DNA from: Haloferacaceae archaeon
GTDB taxonomy: Archaea; Halobacteriota; Halobacteria; Halobacteriales; Haloferacaceae
Direction of reading: 5' to 3'
DNA: 11,749 bases
Assembly: GCA_028274825.1 (NCBI GenBank)
Contig: JAQCMZ010000331.1
Location: 1 to 11,749, forward strand
The translations under genes were made by a program, and so were the position numbers. This document shows positions 1 to 6,784 of this stretch, piece by piece. Each line of letters opens with the position of its first letter. Within the stretch, counting starts at the first letter, position 1. The notes under the pieces are model-generated. The model did no database searches. It had not been told where the DNA came from and worked only from the letters and a program-made list of their open reading frames with translations.

Positions 1-304
1 GTCGTTAATGTGGGAGTATGGCTGAAGGAATGTAGAGATTTTCGACGGCCTTCACCCTCGGGGTCATCCGTCGAGAGACGCAGTCTCTCGTCATCACTCT
101 TCTTCGATTTCCGTCCGACCCCTCACACTCGGCCTGCTCCGCCTGTAGAGACGAGGGAGACACTCTTCGCGGCTACCTGTCTGTCTCACTGATACTGTTC
201 AGCTTGGATTCCATTCTGACGACCGAATCCAGCCACGTCGGTCACGAGTGTGGCCCACACGAGCAGGTATTGCTTGTATCGAGATGCTTCCCGGCCCGAA
301 AGAA
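1..304. other. Left-end stretch without a recognised gene
   Basis: The first 304 bases lie downstream of the minus-strand gene ending at 305. Open frames here are short, Arg/Ser-rich and unlike the acidic proteins of the rest of the window, so I call no gene. The only structure I see is a perfect inverted repeat at 72-90: CGAGAGAC, a 3-nt spacer GCA, then GTCTCTCG. It could fold as an 8-bp stem, but no T-run follows on either strand, so a terminator role is not supported. Confidence 0.5.
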
Positions 305-1075
305 TCACTCGCCAGCGATAATACGCCGTTCAGTATCGAGTGACCTCACGCGGAGGCCATGGTCAGCGATGAATCTCGCCGTGTATTCTGGGGCTTGGCG
401 GCCGGCTCTGACACGAGCTCGTATTGTCGGGATGATGTCCATCAGATCCGCTCCACTCTCGAGAACGGGAAGCGGCGGGACGAATTCGACGGCGCCTTGT
501 TCATCCTCACCCGCCTCGCAGGCCCGCGCTGCGAGTGTCTCGACCTCGGGGTCGGTGAATGCATCCGCGAAGTCAATTGGCATTCCGAAGGCCGGATAAT
601 AACACCGCCCTTCGGTCCCCGGCCCGAGGACGGCGTCATTCGACCGGAGTTTGATCGAGGCCTGGTCGATACGTGTCCGGGTCAACAACGGAACGTGCGG
701 CCGAAGCACTGCGACCGAATTGGCGCCTTCTTCACGGAGGAGATGCGTCGCTGTGTTTCCCGCCCGCGCACTGAATGTCGACCCCACCTGCGGTTCGAAC
801 CGAATCGTCTCCGGATTGGCGACGGTCGCGGCGACTATAGACCGGAGTTCGGCTTCCGGCGAAATCCCGGGTTCACTCGCGTCTGGCAGTTGCTGTTCGG
901 TCGGGTGATTGATCAGCAGGCTCCCACCTGACTCGACGACCGCACGCACCATATCTTTCAGCACTGCCTCGTAAAGGTCAGTCACGGCTGTCTCGGACAA
1001 CGGAGTGTCCTCGGCAATCTGCGGGTAGACGAGACCGTCCCGTGGTGGGTCAGCCAGAAGCGCGATTACGGGCAT
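305..1075 (-). CDS. DUF2064-type glycosyltransferase-A-like protein
   Basis: This 256-residue acidic protein resembles haloarchaeal DUF2064 proteins, which share the GT-A nucleotidyltransferase-like fold of the rSAM/selenodomain-associated transferase group. The N-terminus is a beta strand and loop (PVIALLADPPRDGL). Residues 95-145 hold a conserved block (PQVGSTFSARAGNT, then VAVLRPHVPLLTR). Residues 149-158 (VLGPGTEGRCYY) sit where the family has its VLGP-x-x-DGG-Y motif, with the usual DGG here read as EGR. No signal peptide or membrane segment is seen, so it is probably cytosolic. The substrate is unknown. The ATG at 1075 gives an N-terminus of family-like length, and a weak GGAG lies about 10 nt upstream. 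The gene stands alone, about 390 bases from its neighbour on the same strand. Family membership rests on remembered homologues; the biochemical role is not inferable. Confidence 0.8.
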   Translation of the reverse strand: MPVIALLADPPRDGLVYPQIAEDTPLSETAVTDLYEAVLKDMVRAVVESGGSLLINHPTEQQLPDASEPGISPEAELRSIVAATVANPETIRFEPQVGSTFSARAGNTATHLLREEGANSVAVLRPHVPLLTRTRIDQASIKLRSNDAVLGPGTEGRCYYPAFGMPIDFADAFTDPEVETLAARACEAGEDEQGAVEFVPPLPVLESGADLMDIIPTIRARVRAGRQAPEYTARFIADHGLRVRSLDTERRIIAGE

Positions 1076-1210
1076 GTCTCAGTATCTCCAGTGATTCGTC
1101 TTCAACCCGCCGGTCGGACAATCGCTATTAGCAGCTCGGCTGTAAGATTGATTTCGATCTGTCTGTCATCTGCTGCCAGCTCAATTGACCGCTCCCCCAA
1201 TATCGTCTCA

Positions 1211-1260
1211 CAGAAGACCGAGGCGGAAGCCCACGGCTTCAGCCGTGGGTAGCTGACTGT
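1211..1260 (+). mobile_element. Solo IS200/IS605 (IS1341-type) right-end hairpin, copy 1
   Basis: CCCACGGCTTCAGCCGTGGG at 1230-1249 forms an 8-bp stem with a TTCA loop. This is the subterminal hairpin commonly found at the 3' end of haloarchaeal IS1341-type tnpB elements. About 50 bases around it, including the AGGCGGA lead-in and a trailing CTGAC, match a second copy at 6695-6744 in the same orientation. No tnpA or tnpB frame is present, so I read it as a remnant or solo end. In intact elements this end is also the 3' part of the TnpB-associated guide RNA scaffold. Confidence 0.7.
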
Positions 1261-1270
1261 GTGGCAGCTC

Positions 1271-1291
1271 TCGAGAGTCGCCAACTCTCGA
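1271..1291. repeat. 8-bp inverted repeat next to the IS end
   Basis: TCGAGAGT, spacer CGCCA, then ACTCTCGA form a perfect 8-bp stem with a 5-nt loop, beginning 22 nt after the IS-type hairpin. No T-run follows, so an intrinsic terminator is not supported. It may belong to the old element or be coincidental. The rest of 1076-1463, between the two minus-strand genes, holds nothing else I can support. Confidence 0.4.
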
Positions 1292-1463
1292 CCGAGTAAT
1301 ACCCGCCACGGGCCATCCAGACGGCCATGTCAGCTACTCGCGAGTGAACCCGGTGGCTTGCGAGGAGGTATGACTGGGGACAAGCACCACGTGAGTGTTT
1401 GGTGACCGTGATGCTATCTCGGTAGACGAGAAATCGAAGCTGGGATATCCCGAGACAGGGTCG

Positions 1464-2096
1464 TCACCGTTCGCGACGGCCTTTCGTCTGGCGGTAGTCC
1501 CGATCGAGAACGTTTTCCATAATGTGTTCCACAACGGCCTCGGCGTCCTCGTCGGTTTGTTGTTCGAGTCGCCGCATCGGAATCAGTTCGAACCCTCGGC
1601 CGCGAATCGTCGTGGCGTGTTCATCGGGTAGATCGAATCCGTCGGGGTTTCGCATAGTGTATTCACGCGCCATCGCCTCCAACACCCGTTCACCAATCGG
1701 TATGAGTATCTCGGGATTGATCATCCGCAGTTCCCCGTTCAGATATGGCTCACACGTGGCCACTTCCTCATCTGTCGGCTCTCTCTCGGGGTGGCGACAG
1801 CGAGTGAGATACGTGAGAAACACGTTTCGCAGTTCCGGCTCTGTCGCCTCTGGTGGGGACCGAGAGATGCCTAATTCGTTAAGAATCCACTGCAGCCGTT
1901 CGCCGCCGGTATCGCCGGTAAATGGGATACCTGATTCGTCTGCACCTGGTCCTGGTGCGGGTCCGATGACGAGAAAATCTGCACTGACATCGCCGTACCC
2001 GTGAACAACCGACTCCCGGCAACTGGACAGTTCCGGACAGTTGGTACACGTCTCGTCCATCCCGAACGGATTCTGGACCTCGTGTTCCGGTGTCAC
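1464..2096 (-). CDS. Divergent family-4-like uracil-DNA glycosylase (4Fe-4S)
   Basis: This 210-residue protein belongs to the uracil-DNA glycosylase superfamily. Four cysteines match the family-4 iron-sulfur pattern: C17-x2-C20 near the N-terminus and C100-x14-C115. The segment LVIGPAPGPGADESGIPFTG (residues 42-61) aligns with motif 1, usually GEAPG followed by G-x-PF-x-G, but the motif Glu is replaced by Pro46 and the loop is longer. The usual C-terminal HPSP-like motif is not recognisable; LIPMRRL stands in that region. The tail ends RQTKGRRER, which I remember as conserved in haloarchaeal members. Known members excise uracil from DNA, but the changed motifs leave activity here uncertain. 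The start is GTG at 2096, supported by a TATA-like element 26 nt upstream; an ATG 12 codons downstream (2060) is the alternative. It is transcribed divergently from bat. Confidence 0.85.
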   Translation of the reverse strand: MTPEHEVQNPFGMDETCTNCPELSSCRESVVHGYGDVSADFLVIGPAPGPGADESGIPFTGDTGGERLQWILNELGISRSPPEATEPELRNVFLTYLTRCRHPEREPTDEEVATCEPYLNGELRMINPEILIPIGERVLEAMAREYTMRNPDGFDLPDEHATTIRGRGFELIPMRRLEQQTDEDAEAVVEHIMENVLDRDYRQTKGRRER

Positions 2097-2118
2097 GGTT
2101 CTATCTGGCCTACCGAGG

Positions 2119-2126
2119 CATATATG
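2119..2126 (-). promoter_or_regulatory. TATA-like element of the uracil-glycosylase-family gene
   Basis: CATATATG is centred about 26 nt upstream of the GTG at 2096 on the minus strand. This is the spacing expected for a leaderless haloarchaeal transcript and supports the GTG start. Confidence 0.5.
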
Positions 2127-2364
2127 ACTGTCTATGGGCTGTGGAGTTCAGCGAGGTGCGCTGATCCGGGCTGGCTCCGTCGGTGGGTTTTCGACATCAG
2201 TTGCTTGGACTCCGATTTCGGTGTTAATCGTAGAACGCGCAACACTCCCCTCTCAACTCTCGGTCCTGGCTACAGGCTGGATGCGATGCCTGTATTCTTA
2301 ACGAGTAACATCATCTGATTCGACCGGGGTCGATTAGCGCAGAATCCGAGCTGATCCGTGTTGT

Positions 2365-2381
2365 GTCAAATTAAATTTGAC
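2365..2381. repeat. Perfect 17-nt palindrome
   Basis: GTCAAATTAAATTTGAC is a perfect inverted repeat of two 8-nt arms around a central A. It is AT-rich, unlike its surroundings, and lies about 250 nt before the bat start and about 270 nt before the divergent gene. Its right arm ends in TTGAC, the first unit of the pentamer tract that follows. A dimeric regulator's operator is plausible, but the binder is unknown. Confidence 0.75.
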
Positions 2382-2441
2382 TTGACCTGACCTGGCCTGA
2401 ACTAACGTACACCGAATTGAATTGAACTGACCTACCCTGCT
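2377..2441 (+). repeat. Degenerate pentanucleotide tandem repeat (NTGAC-like)
   Basis: Thirteen consecutive 5-nt blocks in register begin TTGAC, TTGAC, CTGAC. Most keep T at position 2 and A or C at positions 4 and 5; eight carry TGA at positions 2-4. The phase continues through a second cluster TTGAA, TTGAA, CTGAC at 2417-2431. It is non-coding and could reflect slippage or an array of half sites. Confidence 0.6.
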
Positions 2442-2578
2442 GGTTGAGATTCAGCCCTGTCACAAGTACTCGTAGCCCTGTCGGTTGTGCCAGAAGTGTA
2501 GTCTCGACGGTCTTTCCGACTCCACTGAATCGACTGACAGCGCGGTGATGCACACGGGAAATTGGCCACCCGAGAAAG

Positions 2579-2593
2579 ACCTCATCCTGTGGG
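2579..2593 (+). promoter_or_regulatory. Candidate Bat-type upstream activating site of bat
   Basis: ACCTCATCCTGTGGG matches six of the seven fixed bases of the remembered Halobacterium Bat UAS pattern ACC-N7-TT-N-GG (the first T is G). It begins 51 nt before the bat ATG and ends 4 nt before the TATA element, the same geometry as the stronger site upstream of the cyclase gene. It would imply autoregulation. The match is weak on its own. Confidence 0.35.
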
Positions 2594-2597
2594 GTCA

Positions 2598-2606
2598 ATT
2601 TTTAAG
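2598..2606 (+). promoter_or_regulatory. TATA box of bat
   Basis: The ATTTTTAAGG tract is centred about 28 nt upstream of the ATG at 2630, consistent with a leaderless bat transcript. No Shine-Dalgarno-like sequence precedes that ATG. Confidence 0.6.
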
Positions 2607-2629
2607 GTGTTGTTTACATAGTTGAGATA

Positions 2630-4882
2630 ATGCGACATATTACTGTCTTGGTCGTAGGACTCGAGCAGACCAAGACTGTCCCTGAACACGTGGAACTCTG
2701 TTCTGCGGAAGGGGTTACCGATGCAGTCAATTCTCTTCACACTGCGGATGGGATCGTCTCGGCGTTTGACCTCCCCGACGGGAGTGTGTTTGATCTTCTA
2801 GAGCGCACCAGCACAGCCCACTCTGTCGTGGTCGTTGGGGGTGACGTTGCCTCCAGTCGTATTGTTGCTGCCGGGGCAGCCGATCACTTTTCGCCGCCGG
2901 TCGAGAGCCCCCACACTGCGATTCGGTGTGCGGTTAGTCTCGCCCGCGCCCGCAGGTCCGACTCCACGCCGTCTGGCACTGACTCGTCTCTGGCAGGTTC
3001 GTCCGCGCCGTCACCGAGTCAGAACCCACGGATCGGCCCCGACATGAGTGATTCATCCGCGAGTACCGACGGCGGACGCGACTCTGGGCGTGAACTAGGC
3101 GAGTCACTCGGCGTCGAGCAACGTCGCGAGAAACTCAGGATGGCCGACAACGGCGGGTCCGGTCTCGATCCTGATCCCGATCCGAACTCGACGAACGCGA
3201 CGATCCCTGCCGAACAGAATCACGGCTCCCCCGGTCTAGAACCGGCAGTACCCGCCAGACCCCCAGAACCCAATCTAAAACAGTGTGGAATAGAGGAGGC
3301 TCCAATCGGGATCACGATCAGTGACCCCGAACTGCCGGACAACCCCCTCGTGTACGTGAACGAAACTTTCGAGCAGATGACAGGCTACTCCAGCGAGGAG
3401 GTTATCGGCCGGAACTGTCGGTTCCTTCAGGGTGAAGCGACCGACCCCGGTAAGATTCAGCGGCTGAGGGAGGCGATCGATACTCGCGACCCGGTCACCG
3501 TTGAGATGGTCAACTACCGGCAAAACGGTGACCAATTCTGGAATCGAATCGATATTGCGCCGGTCGAAACCGGTCAGGGTGAGTTGTACTTCGTCGGCTA
3601 TCAGACGGATGTGACCGAACAAAAGGAGGCAAAGTTGGCTGCACAGCAGCGCGCCGAGGCGCTCTGTGAGAAACGTCAGTCACTCGAGCATCTTCTGACG
3701 CGGGTTCAGGGCCTCGTCAGCAGTGTGACGCGTGTCGTGACCGAATCCACATCCCGTGACGAACTAGAACAACAGGTCTGTGAGCGATTTGCTGCCGCAG
3801 AAGGATACACCGGTGGATGGTTCGGGCGTCGAGAGATGACGAGCAATCAGCTCGTGGCCCGAACACAAGTCGCATGTGGGGGGTGTGAGGGGCTGGCTGT
3901 CCCCTTGGAGAGTGACGCTGACGGTCAAGATCCAACCCGACGGGCGATTGAGTCGGGACAGGTTAGTATCGCCACCGTGGCGGAGCTTCCCGACGATTCC
4001 CCACACCAACGGGCCGGACCGTCGGACGGGGCTGTAGCTGCGATTCCGCTACAATACGGCGAAACCCGTCACGGTGTGTTGACCGTCTATACGTCCGATG
4101 CCGACAGACTCGACACTCGGGAACGGACTGTTCTCGAATCACTCGGGGGAGTAACTACGACCGGAATCAATCAGCTCCAGAGTCGCCGACTTCTCACGAC
4201 CGATGAGTTTCGCCGTCTCGTCTTCGAGTCGTCCGACAGTAACCTGTTTTTCATCACACTCTCCGAGAAACTTGACACCACTCTCGAATACAAAGGGACA
4301 GTCCACGGCGACGACGATGGACTGCGTCTCGCGTTCCTGATCAACGACGCCAGCCCGGACGCCGTTCGGGAGGCGGTCACTTCCGTTAACGTCAGTACAG
4401 CAAACGTCGCGACGACCTTCGATGAGGGCTGTCTGTTCGAGTTTGAAGTGCCGACAAACGAGTCGTTTCTGTCGTCTGTTATTGCCAACGGCGGCTCGAT
4501 CAGTGCTGTCTCGGCCACCGGGGGTGTCGCCGAGCTCACCGTCAAAATCCCGGTCGGCTCGAACGTCCAGCCGATCGTCTCCCGTGTTCTCGACCGATAC
4601 CCACAGACGGAATTGATCTCTCAACGCACTGAAGAACGCACACAGGCGACGAGTCAGGAATTCGTCTCGTCGGTTAAAGAGGAACTCACTGATCGGCAAC
4701 TTACTGTCCTCCGACGAGCACATATCAGCGGCTTCTACGAGTGGCCGCGTAACACGAGCGGAAAAGACATTGCCGAGTCGATGGGGATCGACCGATCAAC
4801 GTTTCATCAACACCTTCGAGCCGCAGAAGGCAAAATCGTCGATCGAGTGCTAGACGATGTCGATAATCTGCCGATCGAATGA
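2630..4882 (+). CDS. bat: Bat-like regulator with LOV-type PAS, GAF and HTH_10 domains
   Basis: This 750-residue protein has the architecture of the bacterio-opsin activator Bat. Residues 1-105 look like a degenerate receiver-type domain, followed by a low-complexity acidic linker (106-215). Residues 218-332 are a PAS domain of LOV type, with the signature GRNCRFLQG at 260-268. Cys263 is in the photoactive cysteine position. Conserved flavin-contact positions are also kept: Arg280, NYR at 295-297, FWN at 303-305 and Gln325. A short coiled stretch leads into a GAF domain (about 351-515), a Bat-associated region (about 520-665) and a C-terminal HTH_10 (about 686-742). In Halobacterium, Bat activates bop, brp and crtB1 in response to light and low oxygen. 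Position beside lycopene cyclase and halorhodopsin supports the same role here. A related Bat paralogue remains possible. The ATG start is supported by the TATA box 28 nt upstream. Confidence 0.9.
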   Translation: MRHITVLVVGLEQTKTVPEHVELCSAEGVTDAVNSLHTADGIVSAFDLPDGSVFDLLERTSTAHSVVVVGGDVASSRIVAAGAADHFSPPVESPHTAIRCAVSLARARRSDSTPSGTDSSLAGSSAPSPSQNPRIGPDMSDSSASTDGGRDSGRELGESLGVEQRREKLRMADNGGSGLDPDPDPNSTNATIPAEQNHGSPGLEPAVPARPPEPNLKQCGIEEAPIGITISDPELPDNPLVYVNETFEQMTGYSSEEVIGRNCRFLQGEATDPGKIQRLREAIDTRDPVTVEMVNYRQNGDQFWNRIDIAPVETGQGELYFVGYQTDVTEQKEAKLAAQQRAEALCEKRQSLEHLLTRVQGLVSSVTRVVTESTSRDELEQQVCERFAAAEGYTGGWFGRREMTSNQLVARTQVACGGCEGLAVPLESDADGQDPTRRAIESGQVSIATVAELPDDSPHQRAGPSDGAVAAIPLQYGETRHGVLTVYTSDADRLDTRERTVLESLGGVTTTGINQLQSRRLLTTDEFRRLVFESSDSNLFFITLSEKLDTTLEYKGTVHGDDDGLRLAFLINDASPDAVREAVTSVNVSTANVATTFDEGCLFEFEVPTNESFLSSVIANGGSISAVSATGGVAELTVKIPVGSNVQPIVSRVLDRYPQTELISQRTEERTQATSQEFVSSVKEELTDRQLTVLRRAHISGFYEWPRNTSGKDIAESMGIDRSTFHQHLRAAEGKIVDRVLDDVDNLPIE

Positions 4883-4988
4883 CTGTGAGTGTCTCCGTCT
4901 CGTCTGGCCGATCGCGAGTCTCATCGTCTTACACGGGCGTTAGCTCCTGGAACACAGGCTACATGAAAACGCCACACTCCGTGCGTGT

Positions 4989-5003
4989 GCCAAACATGTT
5001 TGG
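4989..5003 (+). promoter_or_regulatory. Palindromic Bat-UAS-like site upstream of the cyclase gene
   Basis: CCAAACATGTTTGG (4990-5003) is a perfect 14-bp palindrome. Read as a 15-mer from 4989 it fits six of the seven fixed bases of the remembered Bat UAS ACC-N7-TT-N-GG (the first A is G). Bases 4991-5004 are identical to 7005-7018 upstream of halorhodopsin. It ends 5 nt before a TATA-like element. Confidence 0.6.
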
Positions 5004-5008
5004 TCACG

Positions 5009-5017
5009 GTAATAAAC
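5009..5017 (+). promoter_or_regulatory. TATA-like element upstream of the cyclase gene
   Basis: GTAATAAAC is centred 28 nt before the ATG at 5041, so a transcript starting there would be leaderless for the 28-codon frame 5041-5127 and would carry about 83 nt before the cyclase ATG. A second AT-rich stretch, CATATATG at 5036-5043, could instead start a shorter cyclase leader. Confidence 0.45.
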
Positions 5018-5040
5018 GGTTACCGGGAGTACCTGCATAT

Positions 5041-5127
5041 ATGTGCACAGTGGCTTCGAGATGGATGCCCGGAGGTCATCGTGCGGGAAACGCGACGGAC
5101 CTGTCAATGCGTCCGCGTGAGTCATGA
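5041..5127 (+). CDS. Possible leader peptide coupled to lycopene cyclase
   Basis: This 28-residue open frame (MCTVASRWMPGG...RPRES) has its ATG 28 nt downstream of a TATA-like element, and its TGA overlaps the cyclase ATG in an ATGA at 5124-5127. This is the arrangement used for translational coupling. The same frame is open back to an ATG at 4879 that overlaps the bat stop codon in another ATGA, giving a possible 82-residue frame. The peptide is basic and Ser/Arg-rich rather than acidic, has no recognisable motif and may not be a functional protein. I favour a leader-type frame or a chance open frame over a 82-residue gene. Confidence 0.3.
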   Translation: MCTVASRWMPGGHRAGNATDLSMRPRES

Positions 5128-6371
5128 TCCCTCCGACGACATACCTCGAGTTTCATCTCGTGTTCACACTCCCCGCGCTCATCCTGGTTGGCACGGTGGC
5201 GTGGTTCCGGGAGAGTGCGCGGGTGGGTCGAGACGCACTCGCCGGTGCCGGGATCTTGCTAACGCTGGCACTTGTGTACACCACTCCCTGGGGGAGTTAC
5301 ATGATCAGCCAGGGCGTCTGGTGGTACGGTGATGGGGTCGTCACCCTCTCAGCGCTTGCCATCCCGCTCGGAGAGTATCTGTTCTTCATCCTCCAGACGA
5401 CGATGGTCGCCCTGGTCGTGTTTGCAATCAGATTTGACACTCGCTCTAGCGTCCAGATGAGCCGTCGTGATCGAATTGTCGGGGCAATCGCGGGGCTGAC
5501 TGTCACCGGCACCGGGGTAGTGATGCTGTCTGTCGAGTCGTCCTATTATCTGGGCTCGATTCTCGCGTGGGCAGGACCCGTTTTTGCTATCCAGTGGGCC
5601 TACGGGTGGCGATACCTGATCGCAAAGCGTCGTGTCATGGCCGCCGCAATCTTCACCCCGACTGCGTATCTGTGGTTCACTGACTGGGTCGCGATCGTCC
5701 ATCTGAATCTGTGGACGATCTCGTCGGCCCACACGGTAGGGCTCTCACCCGGTGGACTCCCGATAGAGGAGGGTGTTTTCTTTCTCGTCGCGAGTGTGTT
5801 CGTCGTTCAGGGGCTAGTTCTGTGGTTCTGGCTACTTGATAAACTCGCCGTCCCGGCCGTCCACGTCGGGGATACGAGTCGGCCGTCCTCGGCCGGACGA
5901 GGTGCTGTCATCGCAGCCGACGGGGGCGATCTCGTTCACGCGACAGGGAGTATCCATATTGATGCGGATCCAGAAGCTGTCTTCGCACTTGTGGACAGTC
6001 CCGAGCGGAACGGTGATCTGATACCCAGTCTGGCAGATGTCTCTGACGTGGAACGATCCCCCGCTGGTGGCGTGCGCGCGAAGTACACCTATTCGGCAGG
6101 CCCGTTCAATTTCGGGGGCGAGGTCCATCCGCTGGAGTACGAACCTGACGAGTGCATCCGGTTTGCCTTCACCGGCGATCTCGACGGGAATTTCGAATGG
6201 CGACTCCAACCTGAAGACGGTGGCACTCGTGTCCGGTTGGCAGCCGATTATGCGATGTCTCTACCCCGGATCGCAGCGCTTGACCCCGTCGTCGTGTGGT
6301 ACAACGAACGCGAAGTGAGCCACACGCTCCGCACCCTCCGATCACTTGCTGAGTCTGATCCGGCTGGCTGA
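5124..6371 (+). CDS. crtY: Lycopene beta-cyclase fused to a C-terminal SRPBCC domain
   Basis: This 415-residue protein has two parts. Residues 1-245 are an integral-membrane CrtYc/CrtYd-type lycopene cyclase with about seven hydrophobic segments in two homologous halves. Half 1 carries TTPWGSYMI (53-61), VWWYG (65-69) and PLGEYLFFILQT (81-92). Half 2 carries the matching FTDWVAIVHLNLW (185-197) and LPIEEGVFFL (212-221). The enzyme cyclises lycopene to beta-carotene, the precursor of retinal. Residues about 270-410 are soluble and look like an SRPBCC/START-like hydrophobic-ligand domain (start TGSIHIDADPEAVFALV, then GGEVHPLEYEPDECIRF), joined by a Ser/Gly-rich linker. Archaeal cyclases of this type are usually only about 240 residues, so the fusion is unusual. 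The ATG at 5124 overlaps the stop of a small upstream frame. Lying between bat and halorhodopsin, it probably supplies retinal precursor. Confidence 0.88.
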   Translation: MIPPTTYLEFHLVFTLPALILVGTVAWFRESARVGRDALAGAGILLTLALVYTTPWGSYMISQGVWWYGDGVVTLSALAIPLGEYLFFILQTTMVALVVFAIRFDTRSSVQMSRRDRIVGAIAGLTVTGTGVVMLSVESSYYLGSILAWAGPVFAIQWAYGWRYLIAKRRVMAAAIFTPTAYLWFTDWVAIVHLNLWTISSAHTVGLSPGGLPIEEGVFFLVASVFVVQGLVLWFWLLDKLAVPAVHVGDTSRPSSAGRGAVIAADGGDLVHATGSIHIDADPEAVFALVDSPERNGDLIPSLADVSDVERSPAGGVRAKYTYSAGPFNFGGEVHPLEYEPDECIRFAFTGDLDGNFEWRLQPEDGGTRVRLAADYAMSLPRIAALDPVVVWYNEREVSHTLRTLRSLAESDPAG

Positions 6372-6694
6372 GATCATTTCTCCGACTTGAATCGGTCTGC
6401 GGATTGAGACAGTAGGGTCTGGGATTGTATACCAAGGATCTGAGGTCTGAACTTCCACTGTGTACTCGTTGTCCTGCTAGGGTATCGATATCACTCATAC
6501 TGTCGGACCTGTCGTCTTTGGCGTGGCCGATAGAACCGATTAAACTCATTCTGGCGGATCACCGAATCCAAACGAGACCTGCTCAGACGCTTCAAACGGT
6601 CTCGATACCTGGTACGTCGGGGGCTCTGACGCCCGAACGTCGTCTCGGGACTCTTGTCGGAGCTACAGACGGATGGCTGCCGGACGCATGTTCA

Positions 6695-6744
6695 CAGCAG
6701 AGCAAGGCGGATGCCCACGGCTTCAGCCGTGGGTGACTGACGGC
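6695..6744 (+). mobile_element. Solo IS200/IS605 (IS1341-type) right-end hairpin, copy 2
   Basis: The hairpin at 6714-6733 has the same 20 bases as copy 1 at 1230-1249, and the flanking bases also match: 18 of 22 upstream, and GGGT plus CTGAC downstream. Orientation is the same, so the two copies are 5,484-bp-spaced direct repeats. The sequence just upstream is open in one frame but does not look like a TnpB C-terminus I can recognise. I read it as a decayed element that kept its structured 3' end. Confidence 0.7.
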
Positions 6745-6784
6745 TTCGGTTGGCAGTTCTGGAAGTGGGTGTTGGCCGCAGCAG

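Larger units (their letters stand above)
2097..2629. other. 533-base divergent intergenic region upstream of bat
   Basis: This gap separates the divergent uracil-glycosylase-family gene and bat. Its left half (2130-2360) shows no supported gene or RNA. The middle holds a perfect palindrome (2365-2381) running into a pentamer-periodic tract (2377-2441). The right end holds the bat promoter elements (2579-2606). The minus-strand open frame across 2371-2598 starts at TTG, is basic and crosses the repeat, so I do not call it. Confidence 0.6.

Noticed and set aside
785..805. GGTTCGAACC resembling a tRNA T-loop
   Set aside because: It lies inside the DUF2064 coding region and has no surrounding acceptor, D or anticodon stems.
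359..931. 190-residue plus-strand frame opposite the DUF2064 gene
   Set aside because: It is an antisense shadow of a recognisable acidic protein; its own translation is Arg-rich and matches nothing I know.
1102..1284. Minus-strand frame containing the peptide YPRLKPWASA, with a similar one at 6592-6813
   Set aside because: Both peptides are reverse-strand readings of the same IS hairpin repeat; such frames are artefacts of the conserved DNA, not genes.
2371..2598. 75-residue minus-strand open frame upstream of bat
   Set aside because: It starts at TTG, is basic rather than acidic, runs through the pentamer repeat and overlaps the bat promoter.
4985..5332. 115-residue Cys/Arg-rich frame overlapping the cyclase start
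   Set aside because: Over half lies out of frame inside the cyclase gene, and its composition is unlike other proteins here.
6425..6736. 103-residue plus-strand frame that might be a TnpB C-terminal remnant
   Set aside because: It ends inside the hairpin as an old tnpB might, but I see no zinc-finger cysteine pairs or RuvC-like motif, so no pseudogene can be supported.
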